A DNA stretch of 64,000 bases, taken from contig WQWU01000003.1 in NCBI GenBank assembly GCA_009785215.1, positions 1-64,000 of the forward strand, given 5' to 3'. Numbering within the stretch: the first letter of the stretch is position 1; every line of letters starts with the position of its first letter. Of this stretch, positions 37,687 to 45,393 are shown piece after piece. The DNA is from Treponema sp. GTDB taxonomy: Bacteria > Spirochaetota > Spirochaetia > Treponematales > Breznakiellaceae. The notes under the pieces were generated by a model. That model worked only from the letters and a program-made list of their open reading frames with translations. It searched no databases and had not been told where the DNA came from. The position numbers and the translations under genes are program-made.

Positions 37687-39504
37687 ATGTACGATTTTAT
37701 TGAAACATGGAAAACAAATACTGCGCAAATTATAAATGAACTTTTAGCTGAATCGGGAATTGATACCAAAATAAATGCACTAGAGGTAATTGCGGAAATT
37801 CCGCCCAACCCGCAAATGGGGGATCTTGGGATTCCCATGTTCAGTTTTGCAAAAATGCTGCGGAAAGGACCTCCGCAAATTGCTCAATTGGCTGCCGTTA
37901 AACTTAATAATATGCTTTCTTCGCAGGAAACTAACGCAAAAGCAGAGGCTCAGGGACCGTATTTGAATATTAAAATGGATCGCGCTTTAACAGCAAATGC
38001 TATTCTTAAAGATTTTTTTGACCCTTCAAAAAAAGCAAAACAAAAGGAGAGCATGGCGGGGAAGAGGGTAATGATAGAATTTTCCAGCCCCAATACCAAT
38101 AAACCTCTGCATTTAGGGCATCTTCGAAACGATGTTCTGGGTGAAAGTATTTCAAGGATAATTAAAGAATGCGGGGCGGAAGTTTACAAAGTTTGCATAA
38201 TAAACGATCGCGGGATTCATATTTGTAAATCCATGCTTGCCTACAAAGAAAATTTTCAGGGTAAAACTCCCGAATCAGAGGGAATAAAGAGTGATCATTT
38301 TGTGGGCGACTGTTATATCAGTTTTAATAAAGAGCTAAAAAAAGAAACTCAAGAGTTAATAGAAGCTGGTGTAAAAAAAGAAGAAGCGGATGCGCAAACA
38401 TCTGTCATGAAAAAAGCGGCGCAAATGCTTCGTGATTGGGAAGCGGGAGATTCAGAAACAGTTGAATTATGGAAAAAAATGAATAGCTGGGCAATTGAAG
38501 GTATGAAAAAAACATATAATCGCACAGGTGTATCATTTGATAAATATTACTATGAAAGCGAAACATATATGTTAGGCAAGGACGAAGTTTTAAAAGGGCT
38601 CGAAAAAGGTATCTTTTTTAAACAGGAAGACGGCTCTGTCGCTGTTGATTTAACCGAAGAAAAACTGGATAAAAAAATACTTTTAAGAAGCGACGGCACT
38701 TCAATTTATATAACTCAGGATTTCGGTACCGCGATAAATCGGTATAAAGACTGGCAGTTTGACAAATTAATTTATGTTGTTGGCTCTGAACAGCAATATC
38801 ATTTTAAGGTTTTATTTATCATTCTGGAAAAGTTAGGTTATTCTTGGGCAAAAAATCTGCATCATCTTTCATATGGCATGGTAAATCTTCCGGAAGGAAA
38901 AATGAAAAGCAGGGAAGGCACTGTCGTTGATGCTGACGAATTAATTGATTCGCTTCGCGACATGGCATTATCAGAAATAAAAGAGAAGGGCAGGGAAGAT
39001 GATGTAGGAAACCCGCAGGAAGTTGCGGAAAATATCGCTATAGGCGCTCTTCATTATTTTTTACTCCAGCCGAGCCCTGTAAAAGATATGCTTTTTGATC
39101 CAAAGGAATCCCTTTCTTTCACCGGAAATACCGGTCCTTATCTGCAATACATGGGAGCGAGAATTTCTTCTATGCTCAGGAAAAATGAGGAAACAGGAAA
39201 TAAAAACAAGGAGCCGGGAATTTGGAATGAAGTGCTCTTTGACGCGGAATGGGAGTTGGTTAAATTGGTTAATGGTTATTCTTCTGCTGTAAATGAAGCG
39301 GCAGAAAAAATGGATCCTTCTCATCTAACAGGCTATCTTTATGAATTATCCAAAGCATTCAGCAGGTTTTATCATGAATGTCCTATTTTAACCTGTGATG
39401 ATCCCACGCTGTCAAAAGCAAGACTGGAACTTTCACGCGCTGTTATGCTTGTGCTAAAAGACGCTTTTTATCTTGTATGCATTCCCTTTTTAAATGTTAT
39501 GTAA
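37687..39504 (+). CDS. argS: Arginyl-tRNA synthetase
   Basis: A 605-residue class I synthetase. The N-terminal Add-1 domain covers about residues 1-110. The HIGH motif is HLGH in FSSPNTNKPLHLGHLRND and the KMSKS counterpart is KMKSREG. The C-terminal DALR anticodon-binding domain ends the protein. It charges tRNA-Arg, one of which is encoded at 18695. Its last 8 bases overlap the convergent birA gene. A good GGAG Shine-Dalgarno is 7 bases before the ATG. Confidence 0.97.
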   Translation: MYDFIETWKTNTAQIINELLAESGIDTKINALEVIAEIPPNPQMGDLGIPMFSFAKMLRKGPPQIAQLAAVKLNNMLSSQETNAKAEAQGPYLNIKMDRALTANAILKDFFDPSKKAKQKESMAGKRVMIEFSSPNTNKPLHLGHLRNDVLGESISRIIKECGAEVYKVCIINDRGIHICKSMLAYKENFQGKTPESEGIKSDHFVGDCYISFNKELKKETQELIEAGVKKEEADAQTSVMKKAAQMLRDWEAGDSETVELWKKMNSWAIEGMKKTYNRTGVSFDKYYYESETYMLGKDEVLKGLEKGIFFKQEDGSVAVDLTEEKLDKKILLRSDGTSIYITQDFGTAINRYKDWQFDKLIYVVGSEQQYHFKVLFIILEKLGYSWAKNLHHLSYGMVNLPEGKMKSREGTVVDADELIDSLRDMALSEIKEKGREDDVGNPQEVAENIAIGALHYFLLQPSPVKDMLFDPKESLSFTGNTGPYLQYMGARISSMLRKNEETGNKNKEPGIWNEVLFDAEWELVKLVNGYSSAVNEAAEKMDPSHLTGYLYELSKAFSRFYHECPILTCDDPTLSKARLELSRAVMLVLKDAFYLVCIPFLNVM

Positions 39505-40510
39505 TTATAAAAGCAAGAGAAACAGAACCATGGTTAAAATAAAGTTCTCCCTTTTCTTTTGTTTTTAATATACATCTTCCGGCAGGGTCTATGCCTGCAA
39601 ATATTCCGCGTGCCAGAATGTTTTTAGGGTTATTCGTTATATTGTCATTTTTATACTGAGGCTCAAATACAGCGGCTTTGGCTCCTATGCAATCTGCCAT
39701 CTGATTCCATTCATTGGCAAGAGTACGGTTTCCCTGCGTATATACGGCATTCGCGTTCAAACTTTTCTTTACAATTTCTATTTCTTCCAGTATTTTATCT
39801 AAAACTGCTTTTCTTGAAATTGGTTTTCCAAGTACTTCTTCGCAGCTAATTGCTTTTGCGCTGGGCGCTTTATTGTTAACATTAACTCCAATTCCGCCTG
39901 TAAACCAGCTGATTAAATCGGCTTCTCCGCAAATTTCTGTCGTAATACCCGCGATTTTTCGCCTGTTTATGTAAATGTCATTGGGCCAGCGAAGATACGC
40001 CTGCTTGCCGCAAATAGAAGTTAAACTTTTAACAACTGCTATCTGAATAACAAGCGACATTAGTGAATAGTCCGCTATCGTAAGTTTTGGTTTTTCCAGT
40101 ATCGAAAAGAAAAGTCCGCCCTGACGCGATACCCATGTTCTGCCGTATCTTCCTCTTCCCGCGCTTTGTTTTTCCGCGCTTATAACCGCTTTTTCAATTC
40201 CGCGTACTGCCAATTCTCTTGCTCTGTCCATTGTGCTGCCTGTATTATAATAATGGTAAAATAAATTTTCCTTTTCGCCGAATTCCCACGGATAAAGAAA
40301 ATCTTTTTCATTTTCAGGCTCTAATAGATAACCATTATCATTTGTTTCTATTAAATATCCGCTTTCCAAAAGAGACTGTACCGCTTTCCAGACTGCTACA
40401 CGTGATATTCCCATATCCCTTGCAAGAATGCTGCCGCTTACAGGCGCTCCCTGTTTTTCCCTTAAATGATAAAGTAATTGAGCTTTGCTTGATAATTTTA
40501 TTTCATTCAT
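39497..40510 (-). CDS. birA: Biotin-protein ligase and biotin repressor
   Basis: A 337-residue bifunctional BirA. The N-terminal winged-helix (VSGSILARDMGISRVAVWKAVQSLLESGY, residues about 20-50) is the DNA-binding part. The catalytic domain has GRGRYGRTW at about residues 118-126 and the WPNDIYINRRKIAGI block. It makes biotinyl-AMP, attaches biotin to carboxylases and represses biotin genes when biotin is plentiful. It is the last gene of the bioY-ecfA-ecfT-birA run, whose upstream operator (42655-42681) it should bind. It overlaps ecfT by 4 bases and argS by 8. Confidence 0.95.
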   Translation of the reverse strand: MNEIKLSSKAQLLYHLREKQGAPVSGSILARDMGISRVAVWKAVQSLLESGYLIETNDNGYLLEPENEKDFLYPWEFGEKENLFYHYYNTGSTMDRARELAVRGIEKAVISAEKQSAGRGRYGRTWVSRQGGLFFSILEKPKLTIADYSLMSLVIQIAVVKSLTSICGKQAYLRWPNDIYINRRKIAGITTEICGEADLISWFTGGIGVNVNNKAPSAKAISCEEVLGKPISRKAVLDKILEEIEIVKKSLNANAVYTQGNRTLANEWNQMADCIGAKAAVFEPQYKNDNITNNPKNILARGIFAGIDPAGRCILKTKEKGELYFNHGSVSLAFIIT

Positions 40511-41166
40511 ATTTTTCTCCCCTGTATAACCTTTGCTTTTAATGCCGCTTTTTCAAAACAAAGTGAAATTAAAACAAAGAGCAGTTTTGTTTTTTTCAGC
40601 CCCTGTTTTCCGCATCTTGCTTTCCATGATAAATTTATATTCGACCAAATTAAAAATATTTGCGGTATAAAACAAATAAATAAAGAAATACTTTCGCTTA
40701 ATTTTGGCATTATTTTATTTAAACTATCTCTTATTTCCAAAGAACTTGTTGTGCGGAAAAACAGCGCGGAGATTTGAACAATCATAAAAAGACGCAATGA
40801 TAAACGCAAGTATTCTGTATTGGGCGTTAATAATTTTAATGTAAGAATTCCATGCCCGCCCAATAGCTCAAAAAGGTTCGAAAATACCGAAAGTGAATAC
40901 ATCAGGACAGCGTAAAAGAATGCAGGTTTTAAATCCGTTACTTGCTCAAGTAATGTAAAACGAAAAATAAAGGCTATAATAACAAGGGCTATAATTCCAA
41001 ATGAAAGATATAAAGAGGGAAGGAGCATACATAAGACAGACAGCGGCAGCAGCAATAAAAGTTTTAAAATAGCAGGCGCTTTATGCAGGGCAGTTTTATT
41101 GGTTTTATATTTGAATACAGCGTTTACCATATAAGACCTTTTCGAAGAGGATTTCGTATTCCCCAT
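40507..41166 (-). CDS. ecfT: ECF transporter transmembrane subunit EcfT
   Basis: A 219-residue membrane protein with about five helices. It belongs to the CbiQ/EcfT family: FKYKTNKTALHKAPAILKLLLLLPLSV at the start and a coupling-helix region near the C-terminus (SWKARCGKQGLKKTKLL), whose A-R-x3-G is the ATPase-docking motif. It joins the substrate-binding BioY to the ATPase. It overlaps ecfA by 43 bases and birA by 4, so translation is tightly coupled. Confidence 0.85.
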   Translation of the reverse strand: MGNTKSSSKRSYMVNAVFKYKTNKTALHKAPAILKLLLLLPLSVLCMLLPSLYLSFGIIALVIIAFIFRFTLLEQVTDLKPAFFYAVLMYSLSVFSNLFELLGGHGILTLKLLTPNTEYLRLSLRLFMIVQISALFFRTTSSLEIRDSLNKIMPKLSESISLFICFIPQIFLIWSNINLSWKARCGKQGLKKTKLLFVLISLCFEKAALKAKVIQGRKI

Positions 41167-41852
41167 TTTTCAATATCTTCAGAGAACGAAACATCTGCGT
41201 CATATACTTTTTTTCCTTTGTAAAGCACTATGAAACGGTTAGCGAGCGACATACATTTTTCCAGTTCATGTGTAAGAATAATTAAAGTTTTTCCGCCTAA
41301 AATAAGTTCTTTAAAAAGACAGTTAACCTGCAATACTCCGGGATAATCCATGTTTGCATAAGGTTCATCAAAAATGATAATTTGCGCGTCCATTGCCAAA
41401 ACACCTGCCGCGGCAAGACGGCGTTTTTCGCCGCCGGAAAGTGTTCGCGCCGGAAATCCGGCTTTGAGAGACAACCCTGTCTGAAAAAGGGCATTTTCTA
41501 CTCTTAGATTTGTTTCTGTCTTTGAAAACCCCAAATTACGCGGACCAAAAGCAACATCTTCTTGCGGAGTTTCTCCAAGTATCTGCGCATCCGGCTCCTG
41601 AAAAACAAGTCCGACTCTCGCGCTTGTTTTCACTGTCCCCAAAGTCGGCTCTTCAAGACCCGCGACAATCGACATTAAAATACTTTTCCCGGATCCATTC
41701 GCGCCCGCTATAATTGCGCATTCGCCGTCCTCGATAGAAAGCGAAACATCATCAAGCGCATAAAAAAAACCATCCCGCACCTGCTCACTGCCTCTATCAT
41801 CATAAAGAGGAAACCTTTTAGTGATATTAGAAAGTTCTATGGCTTTATTCAT
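41124..41852 (-). CDS. ecfA: ECF transporter ATPase EcfA
   Basis: A 242-residue ABC ATPase with Walker A GANGSGKS, Q-loop VFQEPDAQILGETPQEDVAFG (the Q-loop pattern typical of ECF ATPases), signature LSGGEKRR and Walker B QIIIFDEPYANMD. Only one ATPase gene is present, so it must work as a homodimer, as in dedicated BioMNY-type biotin transporters. It powers biotin import through BioY. A 240-base repeat element separates it from bioY. Confidence 0.92.
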   Translation of the reverse strand: MNKAIELSNITKRFPLYDDRGSEQVRDGFFYALDDVSLSIEDGECAIIAGANGSGKSILMSIVAGLEEPTLGTVKTSARVGLVFQEPDAQILGETPQEDVAFGPRNLGFSKTETNLRVENALFQTGLSLKAGFPARTLSGGEKRRLAAAGVLAMDAQIIIFDEPYANMDYPGVLQVNCLFKELILGGKTLIILTHELEKCMSLANRFIVLYKGKKVYDADVSFSEDIEKWGIRNPLRKGLIW

Positions 41853-41880
41853 ATAACTTCCCGGGAAGAGTTGGCAAAGA

Positions 41881-42060
41881 CTCTCGCAGAGGCGCGGAGA
41901 CGCAGAGGACGCAGAGGAAGAGGGGGAAGAAGGGGAGGAGTTCTTGCTTCTTTCTTTTTAATCCTTTTTTATTTCTTTGAAATCTCTCGTATTCTTGAGT
42001 TTTAGGTATGATATCGAACAATAACTCTGCGTCCTCTGCGCCTCTGCGTCTCTGCGAGAG
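41881..42060. repeat. Long inverted repeat in the biotin operon
   Basis: Arms 41881-41916 and 42025-42060 are inverted copies with 3 mismatches in 36, made of CGCAGAG-type blocks. Such CTCTGCG repeats occur between genes in many unrelated bacteria. The A/T-rich centre has no convincing gene; the short open frame across it is a repeat by-product. The element splits bioY from ecfA and may act on their transcript as a long hairpin. Confidence 0.85.
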
Positions 42061-42091
42061 GTTTTCCTCAAAGAGGTTTTTGGAAAAAAAA

Positions 42092-42652
42092 TTATTCATT
42101 TATGTACCTCGCTGCTATTGGTCTTAGTTTTAGCGCAAGGGGGATGCTTATAATCAGTTTGATTAAATCGCCGGGTAGAAACGGCAGAAAACCCGCTGCC
42201 ATTGCCGCCGCGAATGACATCGAGCTGATATACATCATAAAAAAGACGCCGCAGAAAAGTATTATTAAAAATCCCAAAAATGAGGCAATTATCAATCTTG
42301 TTAAAAAAAGCGGTTTTACTTTTTTTTCGCTTGTTTTGGGCAGCCCGCAAATCAGCCCTGACACAAGGCTTGCGATAAAATAACCGATGATATAACCGCC
42401 CAAAGGAGTTGTAAATACCGCAATCCCGCCCGGAATTACAAAAACAGGCACACCAATTAACCCTGCGGCTATAAATATAAGAATAGACAGACCGCCGTAA
42501 AAACTGCCAAGTATGGTGCCGGATAACACTATGAATAGATTTTTTAACACCAAAGGGACAGGAATGCCCGGAAGCGGAATAATTAAAAAACTTGAAACCG
42601 CGATCATTGCCGCAAAAGCAGCCGCGAATACATAACGATTCCTGACACTCAT
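42092..42652 (-). CDS. bioY: Biotin transporter substrate-binding component BioY
   Basis: A 186-residue membrane protein with six helices. The BioY pattern is seen in IIPLPGIPVPLVLKNLFIVLSG near residues 23-44 and GGLSILIFIAAGLIGVPVF, and FLPGDLIKLIISIPLALKL near the C-terminus. It binds biotin with high affinity and with EcfA and EcfT forms the uptake system. It heads the minus-strand run ending in birA. A palindromic BirA operator lies just upstream. No biotin synthesis genes are in the window, so the cell may rely on uptake. Confidence 0.93.
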   Translation of the reverse strand: MSVRNRYVFAAAFAAMIAVSSFLIIPLPGIPVPLVLKNLFIVLSGTILGSFYGGLSILIFIAAGLIGVPVFVIPGGIAVFTTPLGGYIIGYFIASLVSGLICGLPKTSEKKVKPLFLTRLIIASFLGFLIILFCGVFFMMYISSMSFAAAMAAGFLPFLPGDLIKLIISIPLALKLRPIAARYINE

Positions 42653-42654
42653 TC

Positions 42655-42681
42655 GTTAACCCCAGTTGCACACAGGTTAAC
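42655..42681 (-). promoter_or_regulatory. BirA operator upstream of bioY
   Basis: GTTAACC (42655-42661) and GGTTAAC (42675-42681) are perfect inverted half-sites 13 bases apart. This matches the general BirA pattern TGTAAACC - spacer - GGTTTACA with a slightly shorter spacer. The site starts 3 bases upstream of the bioY ATG, so bound BirA would block transcription or initiation of bioY-ecfA-ecfT-birA. Confidence 0.65.
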
Positions 42682-42711
42682 ATAAAGCCGCCTGTTTGTC
42701 AACCTGCAATA

Positions 42712-42751
42712 TGGTAGCAGCTACCAAATTTAAAAACGGTAGCTGCTACCA
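42712..42751. repeat. Inverted repeat between bioY and scpA
   Basis: TGGTAGCAGCTACC (42712-42725) and GGTAGCTGCTACCA (42738-42751) are perfect inverted copies separated by 12 AT-rich bases. Each half is itself nearly palindromic. It lies between divergent genes, about 53 bases before scpA and 60 bases before bioY. A transcription-factor site or a small repetitive element are both possible. Confidence 0.7.
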
Positions 42752-42788
42752 TTTTCCCGTTTTCTCCATTTTCATTTTGTTTTTTTTG

Positions 42789-42797
42789 TGTTATACT
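42789..42797 (+). promoter_or_regulatory. Extended -10 box just before scpA
   Basis: TGTTATACT forms an extended -10 (TGn then TATACT at 42792-42797). Transcription would start near 42804, directly at the scpA ATG (42805), and no Shine-Dalgarno sequence is visible, so the message may be leaderless. Confidence 0.45.
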
Positions 42798-42804
42798 TAC
42801 AGTA

Positions 42805-43509
42805 ATGGAAACTCGCAGTTTTAAACTCAGTGAATTTGAAGGACCGCTTGACCTTTTGTGGCAGCTAATTCGTAAAAACGAAGTTAATATTTTTGATATT
42901 CCGATATCAGAGATTACAGAGCAGTATATCGAGTCCCTTAACAATATCGAAATATTGGATCTGGAAGAATTAACCGCTTTTCATACAATGGCTACTTCAT
43001 TGTTATATATAAAAAGCCGCACGCTTTTACCTGTAGAAATGGACGATTTTTATGAAGATCCAAGAGCGGAACTTGTTGACCGCCTCATTGAATATCAAAA
43101 ATTTAAAAAACTATCTGAACTCATGGAAGAAAAAGAAAAGGATAATGAATGGATTTTGGAAAGACGCAGGCTTCAGTATAATCTCCCCTTTACAGATGAT
43201 GATATCTGGCAAAAAGTTGATATATGGGACCTTGTAAAAACATTTTCAAGCCTGACGGTGAATATGAGCGCGGAGCGGATTATCGACCTTTACGAAGAAG
43301 TTTCCGTAAACGAAAAAACAACTTTGCTTGCCGAGTTTCTGGAAAATAAGGGAGAATGCCGTTTTACAGAACTAATTATCCGCCCGGGCGCAATGGATAT
43401 TGTCTGCGCTTTTCTTGCCGTCCTGGAAGCCGCAAAAATGCGCATGATCGTGCTATTTCAAAACCGCCTTTTTGGTGATATACTTATAAGAGCGGCGGGG
43501 AGCATATAG
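42805..43509 (+). CDS. scpA: Segregation and condensation protein ScpA
   Basis: A 234-residue ScpA kleisin. The opening FKLSEFEGPLDLLWQLIRKNEVNIFDIPISEITEQY is the conserved N-terminal SMC-neck-binding part, and the C-terminal winged-helix is present. With ScpB and SMC it condenses and segregates the chromosome. It abuts scpB with a one-base overlap. No Shine-Dalgarno sequence is seen before the ATG, while an extended -10 lies at 42789-42797. Confidence 0.93.
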   Translation: METRSFKLSEFEGPLDLLWQLIRKNEVNIFDIPISEITEQYIESLNNIEILDLEELTAFHTMATSLLYIKSRTLLPVEMDDFYEDPRAELVDRLIEYQKFKKLSELMEEKEKDNEWILERRRLQYNLPFTDDDIWQKVDIWDLVKTFSSLTVNMSAERIIDLYEEVSVNEKTTLLAEFLENKGECRFTELIIRPGAMDIVCAFLAVLEAAKMRMIVLFQNRLFGDILIRAAGSI

Positions 43510-44072
43510 TGACAAAAAACACAGAAAAAGAAACAAACTACACAGCGCTTGTCGAGGCAATTCTTCTTATGGAATCTGAAGCAATCGATGAAGATAAAAT
43601 AGCCTCGATTGCGGAACTTCCCAAAGAAACAATAATATCTGCCCTGGAAAAATTAAGTGAAAAGTACGCGTCAGCCGAAAGCGGAATAGAGCTGTCGCGT
43701 GCAGGCGGCGGTATTATGCTTTCTGCCAAACGTGAACATTGGGAAAAATTAAAAGACAGGTACGGCAAAAAAAACGCGGGGAAAATTTCCCGGGCGGCAA
43801 TGGAAACCCTCGCCATAGTCGCGTATTCTCAGCCTGTTACCCGGGCAGAAATAGAAAAAATAAGAGGCGTATCGGCAGACAATATGATAAGGCTCCTTTT
43901 GGAAAAAGATTTTATTAAAGAAGCGGGAAAAAAAGACATACCCGGAAGACCTACACTGTACGGAACTACAAAAGAATTCTTAAAACAATTTCATTTAAAT
44001 TCAATTTCTGAACTGCCAAAATTGGGCGAAAGTGATATTGATAAATTTGAACTTGAGGGAGAAAAATATTAG
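43509..44072 (+). CDS. scpB: Segregation and condensation protein ScpB
   Basis: A 187-residue ScpB with two winged-helix domains. The family block METLAIVAYSQPVTRAEIEKIRGVSADNMIRLLLEKDFIKEAGKKDIPGRPTLYG-like segment is present at about residues 97-152 (PVTRAEIEKIRGV is the key part). It dimerises and binds ScpA in the SMC complex. It starts at a GTG overlapping the scpA stop, and its own stop lies inside the start region of the pseudouridine synthase. Confidence 0.93.
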   Translation: MTKNTEKETNYTALVEAILLMESEAIDEDKIASIAELPKETIISALEKLSEKYASAESGIELSRAGGGIMLSAKREHWEKLKDRYGKKNAGKISRAAMETLAIVAYSQPVTRAEIEKIRGVSADNMIRLLLEKDFIKEAGKKDIPGRPTLYGTTKEFLKQFHLNSISELPKLGESDIDKFELEGEKY

Positions 44073-44751
44073 GCTGCAGGTTTTTCTGGCTTCTGCAGGA
44101 TTGGCTTCAAGGCGCGCTGCGGAAGAGATTATCGCGAAAGGAAGAGTGTCGGTAAACGGCGAAATAATTACCGCGCAGGGTACAAAGGTAACAGAAGGTG
44201 ATGTAATCCTCGTTGACGGAAAACCTGTTTACCCGGAAAGCCGTAAGATCTACATCGCCCTGAATAAGCCTCCAGGATACATTTGCACTTCAAGTGATCC
44301 TCAAGACCGCCCTCTGGCTTTAAGCCTGCTTGATAGCCCCATGCGCCTTTACAGTGTAGGACGGCTGGATTATATGTCCTCTGGTCTAATTTTCTTTACC
44401 AACGACGGAGCGTTTGCAAGCCGCCTGGGGCATCCAAGCACAGGGCTTGAAAAGGAATATATCGTGGAAGCAACCGGTCAAATCCCGGATGAAACTGTTG
44501 ACGCTTTTAACTGCGGAATAACAATAGATAGTATATTCTACAAGGCTAAATCGGCAGAAAAAACAGGCCGCAAAAGCATGAGAATTGTTCTTGTCGAAGG
44601 TAAAAACCGCGAAATAAGGCGTGTCTTTTCACACTTTCATTTGCACCCCTGCTTGCTTCGCAGAGTACGAATTGGTCCGGTCTTACTGGGAAATCTTGCG
44701 GAAGGCAGCTCCCGCCCGCTTACGGAGAAAGAAAGGAGAGATATATGGTAA
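44068..44751 (+). CDS. RsuA/RluB-family 23S/16S pseudouridine synthase
   Basis: The frame is open from at least 44032. An S4 RNA-binding domain opens with RLQVFLASAGLASRRAAEEII and the catalytic Asp lies in GRLDYMSSGLIFFTNDG. These family members normally start M-R-L-Q-x-F-L-A, and here Met corresponds to an ATT at 44068, six bases after GAGGGAG (44055-44061), so an AUU start is likely; TTG at 44053 or 44047 is the alternative. It converts a uridine in ribosomal RNA to pseudouridine. It overlaps scpB by 5 bases and cmk by 7. Confidence 0.85.
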   Translation: MRLQVFLASAGLASRRAAEEIIAKGRVSVNGEIITAQGTKVTEGDVILVDGKPVYPESRKIYIALNKPPGYICTSSDPQDRPLALSLLDSPMRLYSVGRLDYMSSGLIFFTNDGAFASRLGHPSTGLEKEYIVEATGQIPDETVDAFNCGITIDSIFYKAKSAEKTGRKSMRIVLVEGKNREIRRVFSHFHLHPCLLRRVRIGPVLLGNLAEGSSRPLTEKERRDIW

Positions 44752-45374
44752 TTGCTATTGATGGACCTGCGGGGTCGGGGAAGAGCACTATCGCTAAAAT
44801 GGTAGCCGAAGGAAAAGGGTTTACCTATATCAATTCGGGGAAACTTTACAGAGCGATAACTTTAGGATGTTTACAGGCAGGAATTGACCTAAAAAACAGC
44901 GAAAAAGTGATTGAATTTGCAAAAAATATCGATATAACCTACGAAAAAGACCAGGTTTTCCTTGACGGAAAGGATGTAACAGCTTTTTTGCATACGGACG
45001 AAATAGATCGTCATTCTTCACCGCTTTCGGCAATTGTGCCTGTCAGACACATTGTAAATGACCTTATCCGTAAAATAGCCAGGGACAGCAATATAGTGGT
45101 GGAGGGCAGGGACATGACTACCGTTGTTTTCCCGGATGCCCGGCACCGCTTTTATATTGACGCTTCGGCGGATGCAAGGGCAAAAAGGCGCTTTGACCAG
45201 GGGGTTTCAAATTTAAGCCTTGAAGAGATAAAAACGGCTATTTTACAGCGGGATGAGATTGACAAAAACAAGGAAGAAGGCAGTTTAAAAATTGCCCCGG
45301 ATGTTCAATATTTGGACACTTCGGACTTGACCATTATTGAAGTTTATGACAAATTGATAGATAAGATAGATTAA
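44745..45374 (+). CDS. cmk: Cytidylate kinase
   Basis: A 209-residue CMP/dCMP kinase of normal length, with P-loop IDGPAGSGKST at residues 4-14, the NMP-binding block INSGKLYRAITL and VVEGRDMTTVVFPDA. It phosphorylates CMP to CDP. It overlaps the pseudouridine synthase by 7 bases and is followed 19 bases later by rpsA. The position next to rpsA is conserved; from memory T. pallidum has the two fused (TP0279), while here they are separate. Confidence 0.95.
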   Translation: MVIAIDGPAGSGKSTIAKMVAEGKGFTYINSGKLYRAITLGCLQAGIDLKNSEKVIEFAKNIDITYEKDQVFLDGKDVTAFLHTDEIDRHSSPLSAIVPVRHIVNDLIRKIARDSNIVVEGRDMTTVVFPDARHRFYIDASADARAKRRFDQGVSNLSLEEIKTAILQRDEIDKNKEEGSLKIAPDVQYLDTSDLTIIEVYDKLIDKID

Positions 45375-45393
45375 TTATTAAGGAAAGAAAACG

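Noticed and set aside
41845..42099. 84-residue minus-strand frame across the inverted repeat
   Set aside because: Composition follows the CTCTGCG repeat arms and has no ribosome site or recognisable domain.
42096..42683. 195-residue alternate frame over bioY
   Set aside because: bioY in the other frame has a clear family pattern; this frame is Cys/Arg/His-rich and runs through the operator.
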